Shown here: piece after piece, positions 56,886 through 64,000 of the stretch
How positions within the stretch are numbered: position 1 is the first letter of the stretch
Layout of the letters: the number at the start of each line of letters is the position of its first letter
Origin: Chondromyces crocatus
Lineage (GTDB): Bacteria > Myxococcota_A > Polyangia > Polyangiales > Polyangiaceae
DNA: 64,000 nt
Assembly: GCF_001189295.1 (NCBI RefSeq)
Contig: NZ_CP012159.1
Location: 9,594,501-9,658,500 of the forward strand
Reading direction: 5' to 3'
Program-made: the position numbers and the translations under genes
The notes under the pieces: generated by a model
What the model was told of the DNA's origin: nothing
The model's database searches: none
The model's input: only the letters and a program-made list of their open reading frames with translations

Positions 56886-58313
56886 ATGTCGGAGTCGGCG
56901 CGCCCCGAGCGGGCGTTCGATGTCGTTCTGAAGAGCCGCCGCGTGGTGCTCCCCGACGGGGTGCGCGAGGCGGCCGTGGCGATCGCGGGCGAGACGATCG
57001 CTGCGGTGTTCGAGCCGTCGGGTGCCCCCGGGGAAACGTGGATTCCCCGGGGCGCGCGCGTCATCGACGTGGGCGACCGGGTGATCATGGCGGGCGTGGT
57101 GGACACGCACGCGCACATCAACGACCCGGGGCGCGCGGAGTGGGAGGGCTTCGAGACGGCCACGCGGGCCTGCGCGGCCGGTGGGATCACCACCGTGGTC
57201 GACATGCCGCTCAACTCGATCCCCGTGACGACGACGGCGGACGCCCTCGCCCAGAAGCTCACCGCGGCAGCGGGGCGCGCGTTCGTCGATCACGGCTTCT
57301 GGGGCGGCGTCATCCCCGGCAACGATCGGGATCTCGAGGCGCTCGTGGCCGCGGGCGCGCTCGGGTTCAAGGCCTTCCTCGTCCACTCGGGGATCGACGA
57401 TTTCCCGATGTCGACGGAGGTCGATCTGCGCAAGGCCATGCCCATCCTGGCCGCGCTGAAGTCGCCGCTCCTCGTACACGCCGAGATCGAGAAAGACGGT
57501 GTGGTCGACGCCGGCGGAGACCCGCGCCGTTACGCGACGTACCTGGCGTCACGGCCGCCCACCTGGGAGGTCGAGGCGGTGCGGACGATGGCAGCGCTGT
57601 GCCGAGAGCACGGGGGCCCGGTGCACATCGTCCACCTCTCCGCCGAGGAAGCGCTCGGCGAGGCGCTCTCGGTGCGTGCCGAGGGCCTCCCGTTCTCGAT
57701 CGAGACCTGCCCCCACTACCTGCTCCTCGCCGCCGAAGAGATCCCGGACGGGCACACCGAGTTCAAGTGTGCGCCACCGATCCGCGAGCGCGACAACCGG
57801 GAGCGGCTGTGGCGAGCACTGGCGGGCGGCGCGATCGACCTCGTGGTGTCCGACCACTCCCCGTGTACCCCGGCGCTGAAGCTGCCCGCAGAGGGCGACT
57901 TCGTGCGCGCGTGGGGCGGCATCGCGTCGCTCCAGCTCGGGCTGTCGCTGATCTGGACGGAGGCGAGCCGGCGCGGGTTCGGCCTGCGTGATCTCGCGCG
58001 GTGGATGTGCGAAGCGACGGCGCGGCTGGCAGGCCTCGCCCACCGGAAGGGGCGCATCGCGCCAGGCCTCGATGCGGATCTCGTGGTGTGGGATCCGGAG
58101 GCCACGCTGTCCGTGGAGGCGAGCCGGCTGCACCACCGTCACCCGGTGACGCCGTACCTGGGGCGGTCGCTGGTGGGCCAGGTGGAGACCACGTACCTGC
58201 GCGGTCGCGTGATCTACGACAAGGGCGCGCACCAGGGATCGCCGCAGGGGAAGCCGCTGCTCGGCCGCAGCGACGTGGGCAAGGCAGAGGGCGCTCCACC
58301 GGCCCCCGAGTGA
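56886..58313 (+). CDS. allB: allantoinase
   Basis: A 475-aa cyclic amidohydrolase converting allantoin to allantoate. The metal site is complete: HxH in DTHAHIND (His75, His77), the carboxylated Lys162 in GFKAFLVHSG, His198 in LVHAEIE, His250 in HIVHLS and Asp323 in VSDHSPC. The SIETCPHYL and KCAPPIR segments are typical of AllB rather than of dihydropyrimidinase. Cytosolic. AGGAGG precedes the ATG, and the gene follows the flavoprotein stop by nine bases, so the two are coupled. The C-terminal about 20 residues are a Gly/Pro-rich tail. Confidence 0.94.
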   Translation: MSESARPERAFDVVLKSRRVVLPDGVREAAVAIAGETIAAVFEPSGAPGETWIPRGARVIDVGDRVIMAGVVDTHAHINDPGRAEWEGFETATRACAAGGITTVVDMPLNSIPVTTTADALAQKLTAAAGRAFVDHGFWGGVIPGNDRDLEALVAAGALGFKAFLVHSGIDDFPMSTEVDLRKAMPILAALKSPLLVHAEIEKDGVVDAGGDPRRYATYLASRPPTWEVEAVRTMAALCREHGGPVHIVHLSAEEALGEALSVRAEGLPFSIETCPHYLLLAAEEIPDGHTEFKCAPPIRERDNRERLWRALAGGAIDLVVSDHSPCTPALKLPAEGDFVRAWGGIASLQLGLSLIWTEASRRGFGLRDLARWMCEATARLAGLAHRKGRIAPGLDADLVVWDPEATLSVEASRLHHRHPVTPYLGRSLVGQVETTYLRGRVIYDKGAHQGSPQGKPLLGRSDVGKAEGAPPAPE

Positions 58314-58364
58314 TGGGGACGCCGCCGGCGTAGCGCGAGGCGGCTCCGCGCAACGAAGACGGGC

Positions 58365-58381
58365 GGCGCGTTCAGCGCGCC
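58365..58381 (+). promoter_or_regulatory. short hairpin between allB and the allantoicase gene
   Basis: GGCGCG / CGCGCC arms of 6 bp with a TTCAG loop, in the only sizeable gap (228 bp) of the urate operon. It could lower read-through between the two halves or be incidental in GC-rich DNA. Confidence 0.25.
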
Positions 58382-58541
58382 GAGGTCGGGTCATCCAGCC
58401 TCGTCGCCGAGGCCCCTGGCCGTCGAAGCAAGGAAGGGCATCGCCCCCGCGAGGCGGTCGGCGATGTCCCGGCATGGATCGGACGAAGGATCTGGGGCGG
58501 CGTCACCCGCGGAAGGACGCGCCGCCGAGGAATGGAGAGTC

Positions 58542-59567
58542 ATGACGGATTTTCAGCGAATGGTGGACCTGGCCTCCGAACGGCTGGGAGGCGCGGCACT
58601 CTGGGCGACCGACGAGTTCTTCGCCTCGAAGGAGAACCTGCTCAAGCCCGGGCGCGGGACGTTCATCCCTGGCAAATACACGGACCAGGGCAAGTGGATG
58701 GATGGCTGGGAGTCGCGCCGGCGCCGTGAAGGCGACCGCGACGTCTGCCTGATCCGCCTGGGTCTCCCCGGGAAGATCCACGGCTTCGACGTGGACACGA
58801 ACCACTTCCTGGGAAACGCCCCGGCCCGCGTGGCGGTGGAGGGCGTGTACTTCCCCGACTACCAGCCGCTCGACGAGCTGCTCAGCCCCGAGGTGGTGTG
58901 GCAAGAGATCCTGCCGCCGTCGCCCGTGCAGCCCGGCTCGCAGAACCTGTTCCCCCGGGACGCGGTGGGCCCGTTCTCGCACCTGCGGCTGCACATCTTC
59001 CCCGACGGCGGCGTGGCGCGGTTCCGGGTGTACGGCGAGGTGACGCCGAACTGGCCCCTCTTGCTCTCCGAGCACCGCGTGCTCGACCTCGCGTCCGTGC
59101 AGCATGGCGGCGTGGTGATCGGTGCGAGCGACGAGTTCTTCTCGGACCGGCGCAACCTGCTCCTGCCCGACGGCTCGCGCGACATGGGCGACGGCTGGGA
59201 GAGCCGGCGGCGGCGCGGACCGGGCCACGACTGGGCCGTCGTGCGGCTCGGGCGCCCGGGTTCGCTGGTGCGGGCGGAGATCGACACCACGTTCTTCAAG
59301 GGAAACTTCCCGGAGAGCTGCTCGCTCGAGGGATGCTCGGCCCCCGGTGCAGGCGCGACGGTGGAGGCCCTGGAGGGCGCGACCTGGCGCGAGCTGCTGC
59401 CGCGGACGAAGCTGGAGGCGCACACCCGCCACGCATTCCGCTTGCAGCCCGGCGAGGCGGACGCGGCGCCGGTGACGCACGTGCGCCTGAACATGTTCCC
59501 GGACGGAGGCATCGCGCGGCTACGGTTGTTCGGCGCCCCGGCGGAAGGCGCCGAGGGGACGCGATGA
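58542..59567 (+). CDS. alc: allantoicase
   Basis: A 341-aa enzyme hydrolysing allantoate to ureidoglycolate and urea. It consists of two homologous jelly-roll repeats, each with a conserved pair of motifs: ATDEFFASKENLL with DGWESRRRR in the first and ASDEFFSDRRNLL with DGWESRRRR in the second; each repeat ends with HLRLHIFPDGGVARFRVYG-type (here HVRLNMFPDGGIARLRLFG in the second) strands. This duplication is diagnostic of allantoicase. The ATG at 58542 has GGAG upstream and matches the family N-terminus; an upstream ATG at 58464 would add 26 residues. Its stop overlaps the uraD ATG. Confidence 0.94.
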   Translation: MTDFQRMVDLASERLGGAALWATDEFFASKENLLKPGRGTFIPGKYTDQGKWMDGWESRRRREGDRDVCLIRLGLPGKIHGFDVDTNHFLGNAPARVAVEGVYFPDYQPLDELLSPEVVWQEILPPSPVQPGSQNLFPRDAVGPFSHLRLHIFPDGGVARFRVYGEVTPNWPLLLSEHRVLDLASVQHGGVVIGASDEFFSDRRNLLLPDGSRDMGDGWESRRRRGPGHDWAVVRLGRPGSLVRAEIDTTFFKGNFPESCSLEGCSAPGAGATVEALEGATWRELLPRTKLEAHTRHAFRLQPGEADAAPVTHVRLNMFPDGGIARLRLFGAPAEGAEGTR

Positions 59568-60160
59568 GCGAGGGCGACACGGAGCGCGGAGGCCACGCCA
59601 CTCTCGACGGTGAGGCCAGGAGCCACACCCAGGCGGAGAGCGCAGACGACTGCAAAGCGCTCGACGCCTTGCCCGAAGAGGAGGCGCGCGCGGCGCTCCA
59701 GCGGTGCTGCGGGAGCAGCCGGTGGGTCGCGCACATGCTCTCGGAGCGACCGTTCGGGAACCGAAGCAAGCTGCTCGAGGCGGCGTCGCGGCACTGGAAC
59801 GCCCTCACCGTGGCGGACTGGGACGAGGCCTTCTCGCACCACCCGCGCATCGGCGAGCCAGGCCGGGTGGCGGCCGGCGCAGCCTCGGCCGCGTCGACCG
59901 CGGGCTGGGCCTCGAAGGAGCAGGCCGGCGCCGCCCGGGCCGACGACGCCGTGAAGGCCGCCATCGCCGAGGGAAACCGCACCTACGAGGCGAAGTTCGG
60001 CCGCATTTACCTGGTATGCGCCACGGGCAAGAGCGGCGAGGAGCTGCTCGGCATCCTGCGCGCTCGGCTCGACAACGAGCCCGACGTCGAACTCCGCATC
60101 GCCGCGGCGGAGCAAGACAAGATCACCCGCTTGCGGCTGGAGAAGCTGCTGTCGTCATGA
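59564..60160 (+). CDS. uraD: OHCU decarboxylase
   Basis: A 198-aa 2-oxo-4-hydroxy-4-carboxy-5-ureidoimidazoline decarboxylase giving (S)-allantoin. The all-helical family core is clear: LQRCCGSSRWVAHML, ADWDEAFSHHPRIG with the catalytic-region His (HPRIG, 93-97), NRTYEAKFGRIYLVCATGKS and a C-terminal ITRLRLEKLL. About 30 residues longer at the N-terminus than typical homologs (a Ser/Glu/His-rich tail). Starts by ATGA overlap with the allantoicase gene and ends by ATGA overlap with uraH, so expression of the three is coupled. Confidence 0.93.
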   Translation: MSEGDTERGGHATLDGEARSHTQAESADDCKALDALPEEEARAALQRCCGSSRWVAHMLSERPFGNRSKLLEAASRHWNALTVADWDEAFSHHPRIGEPGRVAAGAASAASTAGWASKEQAGAARADDAVKAAIAEGNRTYEAKFGRIYLVCATGKSGEELLGILRARLDNEPDVELRIAAAEQDKITRLRLEKLLSS

Positions 60161-60507
60161 GCCAGAGCCCGATCACCACCCACATCCTCGACACCAGCCG
60201 GGGGCGCCCCGCGGCCGGCGTCCACGTCACCCTGGAGCACCTGAACGACGCGGGAGAAGGCACCTTGCTCGGCCGTGGCGTGACCGACGCCGACGGCCGG
60301 TTGCGCGACCTGCTGCCAGGCGGCGTGCGGCCATCCGTGGGCACCTACCGGCTCACGTTCGCCACCGCCGCGTACTTCGCGGAACTCGGCGTGGAGGCCT
60401 TCTACCCGAGCGTGTCCGTCGTGTTCCAGCTCCGCGCCCCGGAGGAGCACCACCACGTGCCGCTCTTGCTGAACCCCTTCGGCTACTCCACGTACCGAGG
60501 GAGCTGA
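60157..60507 (+). CDS. uraH: 5-hydroxyisourate hydrolase (transthyretin-like)
   Basis: A 116-aa transthyretin-related protein that opens 5-hydroxyisourate to OHCU. THILDTSRGRPAAGV holds the N-terminal catalytic His9, and the C-terminus is the signature YRGS; HHHVPLLLNPFGYSTYRGS precedes it in short pieces (HHVPLLLNPFGYST). No periplasmic signal, so the cytosolic type. Last gene of the operon, followed after 23 bp by a strong 11-bp hairpin. Confidence 0.94.
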   Translation: MSQSPITTHILDTSRGRPAAGVHVTLEHLNDAGEGTLLGRGVTDADGRLRDLLPGGVRPSVGTYRLTFATAAYFAELGVEAFYPSVSVVFQLRAPEEHHHVPLLLNPFGYSTYRGS

Positions 60508-60530
60508 TCACCCCGCCACAGCGCGCCGAC

Positions 60531-60557
60531 GAGCGAGCCAGCGCCCCTGGCTCGCTC
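60531..60557. terminator. strong bidirectional hairpin after the urate operon
   Basis: GAGCGAGCCAG (60531-60541) and CTGGCTCGCTC (60547-60557) are perfect 11-bp complements with a 5-nt loop, in the 64-bp gap between uraH and the convergent metzincin gene. It lacks a T tract but is the most stable-looking simple hairpin noticed in an intergenic gap. Confidence 0.65.
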
Positions 60558-60571
60558 CGTCCGGCGACGCA

Positions 60572-61717
60572 TCACCGCCAGCGGTTCTGCATCACGTCCA
60601 GCGACACCTGGTGCCAGACGAAGATCTTGTCGTCCACGTAGTGCGGGTGCTGCTCCCCGCCGCACATCACGTAGCCTTGCAGCGGATCGCAGTGGGGCGC
60701 GCCGAAGAGATGCCCCGTCTCGTGAACGACGACGAGCTGGCTGCGATCGAGGGAACGATCGGACCCGAACTGCCCGCTGACCTGGACCCCGAGCCACCCG
60801 CACGTGGCGCCGCCGCCCATCTCGGGGGTGAGGCCGACCAGCAGATCGAAGCCGTGATGATCCGGGTCGGTGAAGTTCCCGTTGGCCTCGTCGATGTCCC
60901 AGTCGCGGGTGAGGCCGAAGACCGCGCGCGCATGGGCGCCGACCTGCTCGCAGAAGCCCCCCCCTGCACTGCTCGCCGCGAGGCCGCCCACGGCGTGGAA
61001 AATCTGGCGGACGCCCATCATGTCGTCGAAGCCGTCGAACGCGGTGTACGTGCCTTCACTCGATCCGGGACTCTCCGGCGTGAACACCTCGGTGGCGCGG
61101 TCGAAGGCCTCGCGCATGTACGTCTCGGGGGTGCCGTCGTACCCGATGCGCTCGAAGTAGCTGGCATCGTAGACCACGGCGCTGAACACCACGTCGCTCG
61201 GGGCGATCGTGAACGCGGCGCCGAGGAAGTCGGTGTCGACCGACAGGGGCTCGCCAGCAACGTCGACGATCACACCGGAGAGGTCGTAGTCCCCGCGGTT
61301 CAAAGCGAAGTGCTTGCCCTTCGCCGCGTCGATGACGATGGGCTCGACGGAGAGGGAGACCTCGCGGGTCTCTCGACCACCGAGCGTGAACGTGATCGGC
61401 TCGAGCGAGACATCGACGAAGTCATTGAAGCGGGCGCTGGTGAGCAGCGGACGCAGGGTCACCGTGCCGCTGCCCGCCCCGAGGTTCTGCACGGCGAGCG
61501 TGAGCTCCAGCATGTCGCCCTTCACGGGCAGCGCTCCGGTCGGACCGAGTACGGAGACGGCGATGACGTCGGGCCGGAGGTCGGGCGGCGGCGTGCCAGG
61601 GCCATCGTCCCCCAGCGGGCGGGAGTCCATCTCGGCGGGCGTGCTCAGACACGCCGGGAGCCCCCAGCAGCTCAGGATGCCCGACACCATCAGCAGCGCA
61701 GCGCTCTTCGACTTCAT
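60572..61717 (-). CDS. metzincin-type zinc metalloprotease lipoprotein
   Basis: A 381-aa exported protein; possible lipidated Cys17 (ILSC) or Cys23 (LPAC). Residues about 50-130 form a CARDB-like beta domain (LELTLAVQNLGAGSG). The catalytic half has the extended zinc motif HETGHLFGAPHCD: His332, Glu333, His336, His342 and Asp344, the reprolysin/adamalysin pattern, and a likely Met-turn in YVMCG (Met351). Substrate unknown. The ATG at 61717 (GAGAAG upstream) gives a better leader than the one at 61735. Converges with the urate operon. Confidence 0.85.
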   Translation of the reverse strand: MKSKSAALLMVSGILSCWGLPACLSTPAEMDSRPLGDDGPGTPPPDLRPDVIAVSVLGPTGALPVKGDMLELTLAVQNLGAGSGTVTLRPLLTSARFNDFVDVSLEPITFTLGGRETREVSLSVEPIVIDAAKGKHFALNRGDYDLSGVIVDVAGEPLSVDTDFLGAAFTIAPSDVVFSAVVYDASYFERIGYDGTPETYMREAFDRATEVFTPESPGSSEGTYTAFDGFDDMMGVRQIFHAVGGLAASSAGGGFCEQVGAHARAVFGLTRDWDIDEANGNFTDPDHHGFDLLVGLTPEMGGGATCGWLGVQVSGQFGSDRSLDRSQLVVVHETGHLFGAPHCDPLQGYVMCGGEQHPHYVDDKIFVWHQVSLDVMQNRWR

Positions 61718-61889
61718 GACTTCTCGGTGCTCCATGCAGGTGCGTCTGCCGGCTCGACCGCCGCTTTATATCTCGCGCGCGTCCCGGCGCTCTCTGAAGG
61801 TCGCTCCGGTCCGGCCAGAACAGCGCCCCGCGCACAGGCCCCCCATCCCCCTCACACTGGCCCCAGCGCTTCCAGGTCAACCTAGCACC

Positions 61890-62951
61890 TCACCCGAGCC
61901 GGTCGAGTCGGCGGGTGCTCTCGATCTCCAGCACGAAGTCCACACCGAAGGCCTGGGCGGGCGTGAGCGCACCGACGGGCCGCCGCGCAAAGAACGCCTC
62001 CACCGCGCGGATCCCTGCTTCCGCCGTCAACCGGTACGCCTCCACCGTGTCGAGCCATGCCTCCTTGGCCTGCCCCTCGCGGTTGGCGGCGCGTGCCCAG
62101 ATGTACGACCGGAGCGTGTCGCGATCCTCCTTCGAAGGACCCGTGACGAAGCGGTCGATCACCTTCGTCGCGCCCTGCTGGAACGCAGCGGACGACGTGC
62201 CCCAGCGCAGGAACCCCGTGACCAGCTCCATGATCGGCGACTCGGCGCCAGGCACGGCCATGTACGTCGTGATGTTCGACGCCCCGGTGCTCCGGTGCGC
62301 CGTCACCAGATCCCCCCAGGGGACCGAGAGCACGGCCTTCTCCCCGTCCGGGAAGCGCACCCGGCGCGAGAGCGGCTTCTCGGGCGCCTTCACCAGCACC
62401 CCGTCCCGTCGAAGGAAGTCCCCCTTGGACAGCATCTCCAGCACCGTCTTCGCCGTCCCTGCGCTGGGCTTGCCGGTCGAGCCGATGGCGATCTCGAGAT
62501 CGGTGACCCCCGGAACGGCGTCGGCCACGTACTTCGCGAGGCAGTCCGTGGGGACCACGTCGAAGCCCAGCCCGGAGATGAAGAGGAGACCCAGCTCCCG
62601 CGCCTGGGCGTCGAGGCCGAGGGTGTGTTCGAGGACGGGCATCTCGCCGGTGATGTCCACGTAGCTCGTCTTCGTCGCGAGGCACGCATCGAGAATCGGC
62701 GCGCTCGTCCGGCTGAAGGGACCCGCAGCGTTGAAGACGAGCGCGACGTCCCGCAGCGCCGCTTCGAGTGCGGTCGTCTCCTCGACGGCCACGGCGAGCA
62801 GCTCCAGGTCCAAGCGCTCGGCGAGAGGGCGCAGCTTCTCGGGAGAGCGGCCGGCGAGCAGCGGCCTGTGCCCCCGGCGTACGGCCTCCTCGGCGAGCAG
62901 GGTGCCCGTGTAGCCCGTCGCTCCGTACAGCATCCAGCGGTTGTCGCTCAT
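61890..62951 (-). CDS. saccharopine dehydrogenase-like NAD(P)-binding reductase
   Basis: A 353-aa protein with an N-terminal Rossmann motif YGATGYTG (9-16), then RSPEKLRPLAERLDLE and FNAAGPFSRTSAPILDAC, followed by SYVDITGE. This is the layout of the saccharopine dehydrogenase-like / trans-acting enoyl reductase group, not of lysine-pathway enzymes proper. Members reduce acyl or polyketide chains or are uncharacterised. Cytosolic. Two TGCCGGA repeats surround the region upstream of the ATG. Same strand as the methyltransferase 105 bp upstream. Confidence 0.88.
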   Translation of the reverse strand: MSDNRWMLYGATGYTGTLLAEEAVRRGHRPLLAGRSPEKLRPLAERLDLELLAVAVEETTALEAALRDVALVFNAAGPFSRTSAPILDACLATKTSYVDITGEMPVLEHTLGLDAQARELGLLFISGLGFDVVPTDCLAKYVADAVPGVTDLEIAIGSTGKPSAGTAKTVLEMLSKGDFLRRDGVLVKAPEKPLSRRVRFPDGEKAVLSVPWGDLVTAHRSTGASNITTYMAVPGAESPIMELVTGFLRWGTSSAAFQQGATKVIDRFVTGPSKEDRDTLRSYIWARAANREGQAKEAWLDTVEAYRLTAEAGIRAVEAFFARRPVGALTPAQAFGVDFVLEIESTRRLDRLG

Positions 62952-62990
62952 GCCGGAGTTCTCTGCCGGAGAAGCAGGGCCGTCAAGGCG

Positions 62991-63030
62991 ATGGGACGCG
63001 ATCGGACCCGATGGGATGGGATGGGACGCG
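62991..63030. repeat. four tandem 10-bp repeats
   Basis: ATGGGACGCG, ATCGGACCCG, ATGGGATGGG and ATGGGACGCG follow head to tail; the first and fourth are identical. One turn of DNA per unit would put them on one face of the helix. Located upstream of the reductase gene, downstream of the methyltransferase stop. Confidence 0.75.
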
Positions 63031-63056
63031 ATGAACCACCAGGGCAGGAGGAACCG

Positions 63057-63812
63057 TCAGGGTGGCGGCAAGAGGATCACGTCGTCGATCTGTTCCAGCC
63101 GATGAACGCCATCGGGGCCCCTGCTGTGCTCGACATGCCCGCGGAGCATGTCGGCCATGCGACGCGCATCTTCCTCGCTCAGCGACGTGAACAGCGCTGG
63201 CGTGAAGCAATTCTCCAGCACGAGGAAGCGAAGGAGGATGTACATCTCCTCGGCGACGCTCGTGGTGTACACGTTCCTCGTCTCCACCACGGTGTGCGGG
63301 CGCTGCTCGTCGCGCAGCAGCCGCAGCAGACGATCGCTGAAGATCCCGTCGTCGAGAAAGTCGTGGTGCACTTCGTAGCTCTGCCCGCGGGGAGCCGTGA
63401 GCGCGAGCACGCAGTGTCCTCCGGGGCGCACGAGGCCGAGCACCCTGTCGAGGAACGCGGACCACTCGGCCAGGGGCACGTGGTACAGGACGTGCGCACA
63501 CACCACGAGATCGTAGGTCTCGGACGTCTCGAAGGCCTCCAGCGTGGTGTGGAACAGCCTGGCGTTGGGTAGGTCGAACTCGGGGAGCTGCGCCCGGTTG
63601 GGCTCGAGCAGGGTGAGCGACGCGAAGTGCGGCGCGAGTAACCGGTCGAGCTTGCCGGGCCCGGCGCCGATGTCGAGGAGCGACGGACGCTCCGGCAGCC
63701 GTGGAGCGATCTCCTTCAGGATGATGTCAGCGAGGTGCTCGGGGTGCCTGGAGCGCTCCGTGAGCAGGCGGAAAGCCGTGGCGTAATCGCTCGGAGACAG
63801 GGTGATCTGCAT
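63057..63812 (-). CDS. class I SAM-dependent methyltransferase
   Basis: A 251-aa methyltransferase. Motif I LLDIGAGPGK (45-54), motif II acidic end LTLLEPNRAQL, motif IV YDLVVCAHVLYHVPLAEW and a post-motif LVRPGGHCVLAL, all in the usual order. The target is not readable; the closest look is of UbiE/Tam-type small-molecule enzymes. GGAGGG eight bases before the ATG at 63812 sets the start. Followed by the reductase gene on the same strand. Confidence 0.9.
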   Translation of the reverse strand: MQITLSPSDYATAFRLLTERSRHPEHLADIILKEIAPRLPERPSLLDIGAGPGKLDRLLAPHFASLTLLEPNRAQLPEFDLPNARLFHTTLEAFETSETYDLVVCAHVLYHVPLAEWSAFLDRVLGLVRPGGHCVLALTAPRGQSYEVHHDFLDDGIFSDRLLRLLRDEQRPHTVVETRNVYTTSVAEEMYILLRFLVLENCFTPALFTSLSEEDARRMADMLRGHVEHSRGPDGVHRLEQIDDVILLPPP

Positions 63813-63908
63813 CGTGTCGTCCCTCCATGATCGTGCAGCGCGCGGTTCCGGAGGGCGTGTCGGACCGGGCAGCGTGAGACCCTGGTCGCGAGCACCGCGC
63901 ACGGAGGC

Positions 63909-64000
63909 TCATGCCTTCGCCGACGCGCCCCGCCTTCGTGCATCGAGGATACGCGCGAACTGCCGCGTGCTCAGCTCCTCTGCGCGCAGGCCCGAGAGGG
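63909..64000 (-). CDS. truncated gene at the window edge (C-terminal end)
   Basis: A minus-strand frame open to the right edge and ending in TGA at 63909-63911 encodes at least 29 residues, beginning LSGLRAEELSTRQFARILDA at the edge. It looks like a helical C-terminus, in the same direction as the methyltransferase gene 96 bp away. No family can be assigned. Confidence 0.55.
   Translation of the reverse strand, partial: LSGLRAEELSTRQFARILDARRRGASAKA

Overview
The window comes from a very GC-rich, gene-dense genome with strong third-position G/C bias, frequent 4-bp ATGA/GTGA stop-start overlaps and a high density of lipoproteins. Kelch/thrombospondin-3 giants ending in a Cys + hydrophobic + Arg-cluster tag (MYXO-CTERM type), DUF2169 and FHA-DUF4123 proteins, Sel1 lipoproteins and ECF sigma modules together point to a myxobacterium, most likely the Polyangiales/Sorangiineae side. 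This is inferred from gene content; no species is claimed. No rRNA, tRNA, CRISPR array, intact insertion sequence or phage gene was seen.

Region 1 (1-19.4 kb, minus strand) is a surface/envelope block: an orphan SUKH protein, then four tandem paralogous giant lipoproteins (about 1,170-1,360 aa). Each has an N-terminal lipobox, a shared about 200-residue domain, exactly fourteen Kelch units (7+7), a Cys-rich stalk, in three of the four thrombospondin type-3 Ca2+ repeats, a Gly/Ser/Thr linker and a MYXO-CTERM-like tail. A fifth lipoprotein with other beta-propeller-like repeats follows. Region 2 (19.7-31 kb) holds a three-gene VOC/deacetylase/FAH operon, two secreted proteins (one CAP domain), a four-gene ECF sigma unit flanked by two Spy/CpxP-like proteins, a sedolisin lipoprotein, a lipid kinase-like protein, a chorismate mutase and a hydrolase. 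Region 3 (30.9-42 kb) is mixed housekeeping: a U32/RlhA-like protein, a Sel1 lipoprotein, nucleotidyltransferase, GNAT enzymes, a ThrE-type exporter and small lipoproteins.

Region 4 (42-54.7 kb) is a type VI secretion accessory island without structural tss genes. On the minus strand, in transcription order, it has VgrG, a 134-aa unknown, a Tle1-type phospholipase (DUF2235), an FHA-DUF4123 adaptor fusion, a second VgrG carrying a C-terminal LHH nuclease toxin, its overlapping SUKH immunity gene, an unknown 251-aa protein and a threonine aldolase-like enzyme. A DUF2169 protein is divergent from it. Region 5 (55.4-60.5 kb) is a urate-degradation operon: flavoprotein, allantoinase, allantoicase, OHCU decarboxylase and 5-hydroxyisourate hydrolase. 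Every step from 5-hydroxyisourate to ureidoglycolate is covered, so the class-B-like flavoprotein is the candidate for the missing urate oxidation. Region 6 (60.5-64 kb) has a metzincin lipoprotein, a saccharopine-dehydrogenase-like reductase, a methyltransferase and a truncated gene at the edge.

The strongest leads are the flavoprotein in the urate operon, the VgrG-LHH/SUKH toxin-immunity pair with its FHA-DUF4123 adaptor, the invariant 7+7 Kelch architecture of the paralog array, and the Spy-sigma-antisigma-CpxP unit. Operons are separated by several perfect hairpins (37474-37502, 41801-41820, 60531-60557), and a 10-bp hairpin covers the ribosome binding site of the fourth Kelch gene.
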